The position numbers and the translations under genes are program-made. Of a DNA stretch of 23,024 nucleotides, positions 1-8,548 are shown piece by piece. Under the pieces are notes generated by a model. The model worked only from the letters and a program-made list of their open reading frames with translations, searched no databases and was not told the origin of the DNA. Position 1 is the first letter of the stretch, and each line of letters opens with the position of its first letter. The stretch is from Stramenopiles sp. TOSAG23-2 (Eukaryota > Sar), in contig LT649497.1 of assembly GCA_900128395.1 (NCBI GenBank), positions 1 to 23,024 on the forward strand, given 5' to 3'.

Positions 1-999
1 TAGCATTATTCTAATGCTGTATCAATAGTCTTCAACTACATAGACACAGCATCTCAAATGCATCAAAATTTTGATAGACTATTTTTATTTTATACTTAAA
101 GTATACAATTTAACGCGCCACCTAGATGGAAAATATGTGCCAAAATATTAAAATCCCATTATAATACGTTATAAATAAATCGTGAAAAAGATACCAAAAA
201 TATGACAAAAAAATAAAAACTCGATTAATCAGTTTAATATGAATACATCACCTTTAAACTAGTTACAGTTAGTTGAAGTGTGGATTATGATATTTAATGG
301 ATTTTGGTACATATTCATGAGCTTGTGATTCAAATTCTACTTGTCCAAATTATATGTTTGGTATATATATGAAACTTTTTTATGTGTAGAATCGATTTAT
401 GTGGTCAAATTGGTGTTTGGGCCCAAAAAATATACGAATTGGATTTTATGAAAATGAGATCCCTTAAACTGCACCTGGGAGCAGATTCTCCCAGAAGAGG
501 ATAGTACCGCGTAACTTCCCTCACAGGAGTTTTCCCCTCTTTTTTTTCCAAATTGTCAAAATTTAGAAATGATGATTCCTCGTTTTTAAAAATATCCACA
601 AAAGTTAGGGTGGTAGGTGGTGGGTCGGGTCATAATTGGCTATATTTTTTCCAAATAGAACCTTAATCTTTTATACAATTTTATCTATTTTACAAAAATC
701 CATATAGTCTAGTTTTAATATTTGTTTTTATTTTTATTATGGGCACGCATGGCACATTGCCAGATTATTATTAAATCTACTCTATAATTTCAATAATATA
801 TGATATATGATATGACTAAAATTTAAATTATTGAAGTAATTTAAAATACATAAATAACTCTAGAAAACTAAAGTATAAAAAGTATAGCACTATAGCAACG
901 AAGAGGGTTAATATTATCACAAACAGTTATAGTTATTTCAATTTTTATTTTCATCTAGCACATACTGACGCAGCTATTTGTACGAATTCATTAATAAGA
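1..999. other. Gene-free AT-rich region with small inverted repeats
   Basis: No convincing gene is seen in this kilobase. It holds a perfect 7-bp hairpin with a 3-base loop at 2-18, a 14-bp perfect palindrome at 62-75, and an inverted pair at 24-30/77-83, which together resemble the end of a small foldback element. A GC-richer patch at about 470-545 contains another perfect hairpin (475-494) and is treated separately. The last 100 bases before the ankyrin gene are TA-rich and probably carry its promoter, but no defined box can be assigned. Confidence 0.5.
472..530 (+). repeat. Possible divergent copy of the 55-bp inverted repeat, with hairpin
   Basis: The patch shares the words ACCTGGGAGCAG and, further on, GTAACT followed 4-5 bases later by CACA, with the repeat arm at 3146-3200. 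The order and orientation are the same. The gap between the two blocks is 26 bases here and 11 there. The extra bases create a perfect 7-bp stem (475-481 with 488-494, 6-base loop). It lies in the same orientation as the downstream ankyrin gene. The similarity was found by eye and is short, so common origin is an inference. Confidence 0.4.
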
Positions 1000-2049
1000 A
1001 TGACTGAGAACCCCATTATTATTGAAATTACAAGTATTAGATCTTTCAGTGATAATAACAAAATTCGGAAAGAAAGATTTAAGCCTGGGAAGGAAAAGGA
1101 AAAATCATTTTTATATTTTTTTCAGCCAACGAAGTGCTATGCAAAAATTGGAAGTAATAATCTAGAAAAATCTCGTATTAAAGTTAGTGTTGTCGATAAT
1201 GGTAACAAATCTGAAGATGGGTCATGTTCACAACCAAAAGCGAAAAAGGCAAAAATAATGGAAGATAATGACGATTCGGTCACGGGGCTTCCCCCTGATT
1301 CAGTTGATTTAACAACTAGATCAGACGCAACTGGTTTAACCTATAAGTTTTATTATGAGGACAAACCTGCATATGTACGATATGAAAAGGGAGTCTATGA
1401 AGGAATCAAAACAAAAGGCAAACAAAAACCAAGAATAGGCAAGGAAATACTAAATATACAACTTCTTATTGAAGAAGGCGAAGAAGGATATGTCCAAAAA
1501 GTTAAGAACAAGGCTAGGAATCGCAAGTTAAAAGACAAAAAAAATTTAACTAGGGAGTTCGCCAAAAACTTGTTAGAAAAATATAACGGACATAAATTGA
1601 AAGGCCATACACTTGTACAAATTGCTGCGTACCACAATAGACACGAAATATTGCCTTTTTTAATTGAAGAAAAGGAGATTGATGTTAATCATCAAAGAGA
1701 AAATGGTTCCACAGCTTTACATGAAGCCATATTTCATGGACATTTTGAAAGTGTAGAGTATTTGCTGAAGCAAAAAAACATGCAATGTGACTTATACCGT
1801 GAAACAAACTCAGGATACATACCTTTGCATAACGCGTTTCGGAAACAACGGAATGTAGATATCTGTAAATTTGATGAGAAACTTGTTAATTTATTGATTG
1901 ATGAATACTATGAGCGGTGGAAGAAGAAGGGTCAAGGAGATCCAACAAAATTGTATGAAAAATTGAAGGTGGGGCCTAACTCAAGCCACTTCAAACCTTT
2001 TATGCAGAAGGAACTTGAGATGTTATTAAAAAAACGGTTGCTAGATTAG
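1000..2049 (+). CDS. Ankyrin-repeat protein A (paralogue of 15336-16523)
   Basis: The 349-aa protein is lysine-rich and has no signal peptide or membrane segment. Residues about 202-305 hold two to three ankyrin repeats with the typical G-x-T-x-L-H-x-A core (NGSTALHEA at 235-243, GYIPLHNA further on). Residues 79-87 form a basic patch that could be a nuclear localisation signal. Residues about 95-170 have no ankyrin signature but align well with the second ankyrin protein of the window, as do the N-terminus and the C-terminal helix-rich tail, so the two are paralogues over nearly their whole length. The block VNHQRENGSTALHEA is identical in both. Ankyrin repeats usually bind partner proteins, and the partner is unknown here. 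The start is the first ATG of the frame. The stop is TAG, with an AATAAA-like signal near 2093. Confidence 0.8.
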   Translation: MTENPIIIEITSIRSFSDNNKIRKERFKPGKEKEKSFLYFFQPTKCYAKIGSNNLEKSRIKVSVVDNGNKSEDGSCSQPKAKKAKIMEDNDDSVTGLPPDSVDLTTRSDATGLTYKFYYEDKPAYVRYEKGVYEGIKTKGKQKPRIGKEILNIQLLIEEGEEGYVQKVKNKARNRKLKDKKNLTREFAKNLLEKYNGHKLKGHTLVQIAAYHNRHEILPFLIEEKEIDVNHQRENGSTALHEAIFHGHFESVEYLLKQKNMQCDLYRETNSGYIPLHNAFRKQRNVDICKFDEKLVNLLIDEYYERWKKKGQGDPTKLYEKLKVGPNSSHFKPFMQKELEMLLKKRLLD

Positions 2050-2363
2050 AATGTTTCCAAATCAGAAGAGCACGTTTTCATTTAAACCATACAATAAATA
2101 TGCTTATATTTTGGTATTTTTTTATTTTAAAAATATTTGATAACTGCCACAACCTTATCGTTAAACGTGCATTTTAATTCATTAATTATTGTATTTAATA
2201 GTCGTCTATTAATATGCCAGGGTCAAATATTTTAAATACGACGTAATTTTTTACATAAATTCCATCTCAACTTTATGCTATATCCATAACAAAATTAATG
2301 CCCCTGTCAAAAAAACATTGGCGGGAATTGTCTGGCTGGGTATCTCCTCATTATTTGATAAAT
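2050..2363. other. Convergent intergenic region, 314 bp
   Basis: This lies between the 3' end of ankyrin gene A and the 3' end of the minus-strand orphan gene. It is AT-rich, with an AATAAA at about 2093 that can serve the plus-strand gene for polyadenylation. No further gene, RNA or long repeat is seen. Confidence 0.4.
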
Positions 2364-2750
2364 TTAACGGCGTGAACTGATATGAATTAATGCCCATTTG
2401 ATCCAATTTTTCTGTCCGCGTTTTGTTCGCATCCCTTTCACATCATTCAATTTTGCTCGAGACTCCGGATTCTTTTTTAAGGAACGACGGAGCGCTCCAG
2501 GATCATCTGCCATTTCCATAGTTTTGATATTTAAAGCAGTGGCTTTAAGAATAACTTTCATTTTTGTATTCGAAAGCCTGGGATTTGACGCATTACGGAA
2601 ACTGTCAATCACATCATTGGCCTCGCTTCGCAATAAGTTCAACAGTTTACATTCATCTGGTTCTTTCGAAGCATCTCGCTGTATTCCAATTCGCTCGCTT
2701 AACATTTCCCGTAAGCTCGCAGTTTCTTCTTCAAAGGATTTGACAGGCAT
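2364..2750 (-). CDS. Orphan 128-aa basic, helical hypothetical protein
   Basis: This is a complete small frame, ATG to TAA. It encodes a charged protein that looks largely alpha-helical in its first two thirds and basic toward the C-terminus (KGMRTKRGQKNWIKW region). The amino-acid balance (many E, K, R, L and few aromatics) favours this strand over the overlapping plus-strand frame at 2398-2862, which is rich in F, S and C and looks like a shadow. No family is recognised. The local base composition is less AT-rich than the flanks. It stands alone, with its 3' end facing ankyrin gene A. It may be a lineage-specific protein or a fragment of a larger, decayed gene. Confidence 0.5.
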   Translation of the reverse strand: MPVKSFEEETASLREMLSERIGIQRDASKEPDECKLLNLLRSEANDVIDSFRNASNPRLSNTKMKVILKATALNIKTMEMADDPGALRRSLKKNPESRAKLNDVKGMRTKRGQKNWIKWALIHISSRR

Positions 2751-3145
2751 ATTGATGTCAGAAATAGGTTTTAATGAAGATAGGAGATTCGTTTATTACG
2801 CGGTTTATTTATTCAAACTTTTTAAAAGGTTTTGCTCAGACATGCTTGTAGCTTGTAGCTAAATATATAACTCGTATGATATATAACTATCATAATTATT
2901 ATGAAGTAGGTATTGCAAGTACTCGCTAAGCCATTTACATAATATACACTTTTACTTCTTTTTTTCCTCATTTCCCGGCCGCGGCGGGATCTCCAAGGCT
3001 GTGATGATGCTAGATCTAGGCTATTAGGCATACACACAATACCTGTAAGATTTGACAAGTTGAATTTTGGAAAAATGCTTTCTCTAAAACCCTACATTTT
3101 TTCTCGAAATTTTTAACGCTTCGCTGACTGGCTGAGCTGGCTGAG
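2751..3145. other. Intergenic region upstream of the left repeat arm
   Basis: No credible gene is seen. The sequence CTCGTATGAT at 2871-2880 recurs at 10409-10418, and TTCGTATGAT occurs at 15324-15333. Just before the repeat arm, at about 3122-3149, the word CTGA(C/G) followed by TGG recurs as a short direct repeat with a period of about 9 bases, in an unusually GC-rich patch. This patch could belong to a longer version of the repeat, because the matching arm at the other end is cut by the window edge. Confidence 0.4.
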
Positions 3146-3200
3146 CACCTTAACCTGGGAGCAGCCTTTCTTACTGTAACTGTGTCACATTAATATATCA
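3146..3200 (+). repeat. Left arm of a perfect 55-bp inverted repeat
   Basis: These 55 bases are the exact reverse complement of 22970-23024. The match breaks immediately inside the arms (base 3201 against 22969), so the inner boundary is sharp. The outer boundary is unknown because the right arm runs off the window. The two arms enclose about 19.8 kb. The arm ends 48 bases upstream of the glycosidase ATG and points toward it, just as the right arm points toward the start of the 1283-aa gene. It could be a terminal repeat of a large segment, or a dispersed repeat or promoter element placed near gene starts. Confidence 0.9.
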
Positions 3201-3248
3201 TATTGTTATGTCTTCATAAATGTAGTTGATGCATATGAAAATATATTA

Positions 3249-3989
3249 ATGCCAGATTATAATAAAAGTCCCTTTCACTTTAATTATACTATAATAAATA
3301 ATTTAGCAGGTAAAAATCGAAATGGTTATTTAGGTGTTTTTACCAATAGTGCAGCCAACTTTAAAATTGTACCTCCAGCTGGTGGAGATTGTAAAAATGG
3401 ACCGGGGCAACATGTACAGAAAACAGCAGTTGCTAACAAATGTATGTTTGCTACTAATGGTGGTCCTTTTAACTATCCTGGTCCATTTGGTACTTCCACA
3501 GGGTGTTCGGGAGTCTTAATATCCGATAGTAAAACATTAGCAAATGATTATAAAAATGGTGCTACACAATTTGGCGTAACAAAAGACAAACAATGGTTTA
3601 TTGGTAATTTAAAAAATAATTCTCAAGCACAAGAAATTGGAATAACTAATTTAATAACAGGTTTTAATTGGATTGTTTATAATGGCACATCTACTATTTC
3701 AACACCAGGTGGTGAAGGAGCACCACGAACGGTAGTTGGTATCGATGAAAAAAATCGTTTAATGATGTTAGAAGTAGATGGTTGTGAAAAGTGTAAAGAT
3801 GGCAAAGGTCCAACGATGCAAGACATTAGTCAGATGATGGTAAATTTAGGTGCATCGTATGCTGTAAATTTGGATGGAGGTGGTTCCTCTACATCTGTTG
3901 TAAATGGAACATTAGTTAATCATCCAACGTGTGTAGATGTTATTTTGAAATGTCAAAGAAAGGTTACTAGTGTAGTTTGTGTTGTGTGA
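3249..3989 (+). CDS. Phosphodiester glycosidase domain protein (NAGPA/DUF2233-like)
   Basis: The 246-aa protein is essentially one phosphodiester glycosidase domain, the fold of the lysosomal 'uncovering enzyme' that removes N-acetylglucosamine from mannose-6-phosphate tags and of many bacterial and viral relatives. Diagnostic segments are ATNGGPFN at 68-75, the APRTVVGID segment at 158-166, and the LDGGGSS loop at 208-214 that ends the family signature. The order and spacing fit a complete domain. No signal peptide is present from this ATG, which is odd for a family that normally acts in the secretory pathway. The frame is open upstream to base 3180 without another ATG, so a spliced 5' exon supplying a leader is possible. 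It is convergent with the WD40 gene, only 128 bp away. The domain call is firm; the substrate is unknown. Confidence 0.8.
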   Translation: MPDYNKSPFHFNYTIINNLAGKNRNGYLGVFTNSAANFKIVPPAGGDCKNGPGQHVQKTAVANKCMFATNGGPFNYPGPFGTSTGCSGVLISDSKTLANDYKNGATQFGVTKDKQWFIGNLKNNSQAQEIGITNLITGFNWIVYNGTSTISTPGGEGAPRTVVGIDEKNRLMMLEVDGCEKCKDGKGPTMQDISQMMVNLGASYAVNLDGGGSSTSVVNGTLVNHPTCVDVILKCQRKVTSVVCVV

Positions 3990-4117
3990 ACCAAAATATT
4001 TGTAAAATGTACATTATTAATATAACGAAGACGTACCTTATATATATATACACATTAAACTCTCTCTGTCCACAAACTCTCCCTCTCTGGGGGTTCTTTT
4101 TTGTAGAGTTTCTTTTT

Positions 4118-7100
4118 TTAAAAACCATACTTCTTCAACCTTTCTTTTAATTTTTGAACATCAGCTCGAACATTTCCACGATGTTGTCTTACTTCATTTC
4201 GTATTTTCGATTGTGCAATTGCTACATCCAAATCAAAAGCAGCTTTTTTTGTTTTATTATTTGCACGTTTCCGAATTGCTTTTGTTGATGCCATAGAAAA
4301 ATGAGAATCTTTTGCTCTTTTCGATCTACCAGTACCATCATCATTGCCTTTTCCACCTTCCTTTTCATTTCCTTCATCTGGCATGCTACGTAAACTAGCA
4401 GCCCATTCTCGTTTAAATTCCTCAAATCCAATCCTATCGAAATCTAATTCTTCTTCGCTATCACTTGCAGATCGATAACCCATACTAGATGCTTTATTTA
4501 TATCAGAGGATGGACTTGAATCACCACCATTTTTACCATGTTGTAATTCAGTCAATCTATTCCCTGCAGTGCTAGTTTTTACACGATATGAAAATTCATC
4601 ATTTTTTTTCTTTCGTTCACGTTTACGTTCCATTGCATCTTCATCATATTTAGAAGCTTCATCTTCATTCATATTATCATCGAAATCTCCGCTATCCCTT
4701 TCTTTCCCTTCTCCATTATCAGTGAAATCTTGAACTTTTTGTTCATACATCATTTTCTTTTTATTTACTGAGGTATTTTGTTTAAACTCTTCATTGGTTT
4801 TGATTATGTCACGTGTTTTTTCATTTCTAAACTTTTCAATTTTTTCCACATCTATATTAAATAACCATTGTGGATGTTTTTGTTCTCCACGTAATTCTTG
4901 CAACAATGAGCCAATACGCTTGCCTTTTCTATCACCTTCTACACCCCATATACGCACGGTATGATCATGTGATGAAGATAATATCGATGCTGGCGATGGA
5001 ATGAATTGAATAGAAGAGACGGAATCAGTATGTGCTGCTACGGACCATTCAAATTTTACTATATCTTCATTTAATGACGGCAAATGATATTCTATATCTT
5101 TTGGACTAGCATTTTGCCCATTACTACTGTTTGAATGGCTCAATTTCGTTTTTTTTTTCGATTTTTTTTCCACCTCTTCCTTTGCATGCCCAGCTGGTGC
5201 AACATTTAATGTTTTAATGACTTCCGTGAAATCCCAACATGCTACTTGACCTCGATCTCCACCTGTATAAAGTCTCGATTCATTATCCCAATCTAAGCAA
5301 AGGACAGGTGTCAATGTCCTATGTTCCTCCAAAGAAAAACGTCGTTTTACTTTCGATGATACTGCCTGTTTCTTTTGCATAACTTTACTATTTTCACTAT
5401 CACTAGCCATATAATCATTTTCACCTTCATGTTTGTAAAAATGGCAAAAATGCAATGGACAATGATATTTAAAGATGGAGCCCCGTACACCGTAGACCCA
5501 AACTATACCAGCGCTATCCGCTATAACTATTAATGGATATGGATGTAAAAAGACTATTTCATTTATTTCATGTTCAAATTCTAATTTGGCTTCAATTTTA
5601 CCAGTCTCCGTATCCCATATCCTAACCGTCTTATCTGCAGCACCAGTTGCAAGTAATGTTAAGTTATAGGAAACAGCAGCGCAGGATATATCACCACGAT
5701 GTGTATGTGCAACATCCATTGTACGGACAACAACCCCATGATCAGGTGGATCTTCATCATGCACTACTATCGCCCCATCCCATGAAACGGAAACGACATA
5801 TTTCAATTCATCAATATATTTTAAACTAGTAATTTGAGATGCATGTGGGTCAAAAACTTTCATCAATGCACCACTTTGATAATTATGAATCTGAATGTCA
5901 CCTAAATGATCGCCTATTATAAATTTACGCTTTCGATTATCTAATACTATCGCCGTAATATCACTGCCATTTACTGTTAAATCAAAATATGCTTTTTCCA
6001 ATTTTCCAATCAATGCATTCCATATTTTCACTGAACATCCATGTGTTGTAATAATCGATGATAAGACATCATTATAAATAGCAGCTTGTATTGGTAAATC
6101 ATCCGCACCACCTGTATCCACATTAACAATTCCTTGTTCAAATACATGCAACCGCCGTGTCGTTCCAATTAAACGAGCAACTCGTTCTTCAATACGATTT
6201 TGACACAAGGTAAATGATGTTAATTGCGAATTATCACTATCATCCTCCAATCCTAAATTTGCCATTTCATCAACTTCAGCACTAAACGTTTGGACACATT
6301 GGAAATTTCGTAAATCCCAAATTTTATATGTACCATCCGTATCCGCAGTCACAACTTGATTTGTACCTTCAATGGAATCGATGCTTACTAATGAATTTTT
6401 ATGCCCTTTTAATTTAAAAATAACAGTAGGACTAAATGGACTCCATACATTTGCATCATGTTCAAAACCAGCACTTAATAAAAGTTTAAAATCATCATTG
6501 TAAGTCAATGATAATACGCCTTTTTGATGACCTTCCATTTTTTGCCTACGTGCTCCTGTATGTAAATCCCATACACAAATATTTCGATCCATTGAACATG
6601 AACTAATAGCTTCTAATTGCTTCATATCACATAAATTCATAACCATATCATTATGTCCATACATACATGTAATTTCTTTCTTCGTGTCTACATCCCATGC
6701 ATGTACTAAACCAGCGACACTTGCACTGTATAATAATTTATATCGTGGTTCCCATAATAATCCACATTGTGTATGTGGTGTTGGAAATCGCGCGCTTACT
6801 TGAAACGGATGTAATTTATTTTGATCTAAACCCCATAAAACAATACTACTATCCGTACAGCTAACAGCTAATTTACCTTGTACAGATGAACTGTGATGTG
6901 TTAAATGATCTCCAACATATGCATATGCTGTTGGAGCTCCACGTATATCTTTGTTTCTTAAACTTGCTACTTCAGTTAAATCTTCCACATTATATAATTT
7001 AATACATGGCCCACCCGCATTTGAACTAGATGCTGAAAATAATGATTCCGATGTAACTTCTTTTTCAATGTAAAATGCTACAACATCCAATGGTTGTACA

Positions 7101-7708
7101 AAAAAAGCATTTTCAATAGGTTGTGTCTGTATCGTTTTTGCACCAGGATCTTTTAATATTTCTTCAAAACGTGTTAACGCATTTAAACCTATATAACTAG
7201 TCAAAGAAGCTTTTTCAACTATAAATGCAGTAAATTCATCCCATTCGACCTTTTTATCCCCGTTAATATCAATTTCATCAAACAATTCTCTTAAATTTGA
7301 TACTAAATCGAATGTACTAATTTCCTCATCTTCTTCATCTTTCTTATCAACTGCATCATACATAGCATTACGTTTCTCTTGGAAGTTATCTAAATTTTTT
7401 AACATAATTCGTACAAATTGATTTATATCTACAGCGTGATCTTCATGTTTCATGAAATAACGGCGTATGCTTGCAACTTTTGTTTCGTCTAAACATCTCA
7501 TCACATCAATAATAATTTGTGCAGACAATGCATTATTTTTAGACAACCTTGTACGTGGTGATAAACCGCCCCATTTTAATTCTTCAAACGGTGACATTGT
7601 ATTTGCTCTACTTCTTGCTTTAATTTCTTCAGCTGAAGTGCTACGTGGTGATGCATTTGGTGATATATACGATGGATCTGTTTTACTACTTGCACGTGAT
7701 CTTGACAT
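4118..7708 (-). CDS. EF-hand and WD40-repeat scaffold protein (WDR49/WDR64-like)
   Basis: This is a 1196-aa intronless frame. Residues about 65-170 form EF-hand-like helices with one canonical calcium loop at 147-158 (D147, N149, D151, E155, E158). From about 200 to 960 at least twelve WD40 units can be read from their W-D or equivalent ends (for example VCVWDLHTG, YKIWDLRN, VRIWDTETG, VACWDFTE, VRIWGVEGD). This is enough for two seven-bladed propellers if some blades are degenerate. EF-hand followed by two propellers matches the WDR49/WDR64/WDY group, often linked to cilia or cytoskeleton. The region 960-1196 is charged, lysine- and glutamate-rich low complexity, probably disordered or coiled. 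The gene is divergent from the TBC gene across an 840-bp spacer. The family assignment is by architecture, not by full alignment. Confidence 0.85.
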   Translation of the reverse strand: MSRSRASSKTDPSYISPNASPRSTSAEEIKARSRANTMSPFEELKWGGLSPRTRLSKNNALSAQIIIDVMRCLDETKVASIRRYFMKHEDHAVDINQFVRIMLKNLDNFQEKRNAMYDAVDKKDEEDEEISTFDLVSNLRELFDEIDINGDKKVEWDEFTAFIVEKASLTSYIGLNALTRFEEILKDPGAKTIQTQPIENAFFVQPLDVVAFYIEKEVTSESLFSASSSNAGGPCIKLYNVEDLTEVASLRNKDIRGAPTAYAYVGDHLTHHSSSVQGKLAVSCTDSSIVLWGLDQNKLHPFQVSARFPTPHTQCGLLWEPRYKLLYSASVAGLVHAWDVDTKKEITCMYGHNDMVMNLCDMKQLEAISSCSMDRNICVWDLHTGARRQKMEGHQKGVLSLTYNDDFKLLLSAGFEHDANVWSPFSPTVIFKLKGHKNSLVSIDSIEGTNQVVTADTDGTYKIWDLRNFQCVQTFSAEVDEMANLGLEDDSDNSQLTSFTLCQNRIEERVARLIGTTRRLHVFEQGIVNVDTGGADDLPIQAAIYNDVLSSIITTHGCSVKIWNALIGKLEKAYFDLTVNGSDITAIVLDNRKRKFIIGDHLGDIQIHNYQSGALMKVFDPHASQITSLKYIDELKYVVSVSWDGAIVVHDEDPPDHGVVVRTMDVAHTHRGDISCAAVSYNLTLLATGAADKTVRIWDTETGKIEAKLEFEHEINEIVFLHPYPLIVIADSAGIVWVYGVRGSIFKYHCPLHFCHFYKHEGENDYMASDSENSKVMQKKQAVSSKVKRRFSLEEHRTLTPVLCLDWDNESRLYTGGDRGQVACWDFTEVIKTLNVAPAGHAKEEVEKKSKKKTKLSHSNSSNGQNASPKDIEYHLPSLNEDIVKFEWSVAAHTDSVSSIQFIPSPASILSSSHDHTVRIWGVEGDRKGKRIGSLLQELRGEQKHPQWLFNIDVEKIEKFRNEKTRDIIKTNEEFKQNTSVNKKKMMYEQKVQDFTDNGEGKERDSGDFDDNMNEDEASKYDEDAMERKRERKKKNDEFSYRVKTSTAGNRLTELQHGKNGGDSSPSSDINKASSMGYRSASDSEEELDFDRIGFEEFKREWAASLRSMPDEGNEKEGGKGNDDGTGRSKRAKDSHFSMASTKAIRKRANNKTKKAAFDLDVAIAQSKIRNEVRQHRGNVRADVQKLKERLKKYGF

Positions 7709-8548
7709 ATTCTTATAATTATTATGTTCAATATTTGTAATGATTGGTGTACGTGCATAAAGGATATTTAAAATACAAAGGGAAAATGATGGTGATGGGT
7801 AAGTTGTCGTCTATGTATGTATGTATGTATGTACTTTATAAATATATATATTTTTTATTGTATATCTATATCAGTTGTAATTTGTAGAAGAAGAAATCTA
7901 TAACGGCATCATTTCTGGATGCGCATTCGCATAGGATCATAATAATAATGGCATATATTCTTAATTAAGGATTTTTGACTTTGATAATATTTAATGTTTC
8001 ACCAAATCTAAATCTTATTCTACTTATTCTACTTATTTTTGAATTATTGGACTTATAAAGGAAAAATCTAAATCCGTCATACTTTTTTAAAAATGTATTG
8101 AGTATATATATTTATATACTAAGGTTCCTATTTTATTGGTTAGGCACTATAAGTATACAAATATATATACTTAATATATATTTAAAAAAAGTATATCATG
8201 ACGCGGATTTCGGAAATTTTTCCATCTTGTACGAATTAAGGAGCCGCCCTTCAATGGTTTATTATTCAACCAACAAACACAACAACAAAACACAAAAACT
8301 CATGCATCAAAATTAATAAAATTTGTTCCACAAGATAAGAAAGATTTAAATCGGAAGAGAACATATAGACACAAGTTAAGTGGTATATATATATACATAT
8401 ATATACATATAGACAACTCAACCTTTTTTCTCGTTTTCGTTATTGTTGATAGTATTAATATTTCACACAAAAACAATACATATATAAATTTCGTAATCAG
8501 TATAGAATTTTTTGTATTATACGTATATATTGTAATTATTAAATAATA
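7709..8548. other. Divergent promoter region between the WD40 and TBC genes
   Basis: This 840-bp spacer separates two gene starts that face away from each other, so it should hold both promoters. It contains an (ATGT)n microsatellite at about 7811-7834, a short TTCTACTTA tandem at about 8017-8037, TA-rich alternating tracts at 8380-8412, and the large foldback at 8060-8223 listed separately. No TATA or initiator element can be singled out in this background. A 72-codon frame at 8098-8316 overlaps the foldback and looks spurious. Confidence 0.5.
8060..8223. repeat. Imperfect ~164-bp foldback (MITE-like inverted repeat)
   Basis: The left arm, from about 8060 to 8123, and the reverse complement of about 8148-8223 align over most of their length. 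They share, in order, GGAAAAAT, AAATCCG, TCAT, ACTTTTTT and a long TATATATATTT-containing block with matching flanks; small insertions sit mainly in the right arm. The unpaired centre is about 25 bases. The whole could fold into one long stem-loop. No clear target-site duplication is visible. The size and structure fit a decayed miniature inverted-repeat element or a hairpin RNA source. There is no evidence of transcription. Confidence 0.65.

Noticed and set aside
405-599. 64-codon minus-strand frame across the hairpin patch
   Set aside because: It coincides with a structured repeat-like patch and has no domain. The frame is probably a by-product of the repeat, not a gene.
2398-2862. 154-codon plus-strand frame opposite the orphan gene
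   Set aside because: Its F/S/C-rich composition and full overlap with the better-balanced minus-strand frame indicate a shadow.
8098-8316. 72-codon frame in the WD40/TBC spacer
   Set aside because: It consists of TA-repeat-derived I/Y codons over the foldback, with no coding character.
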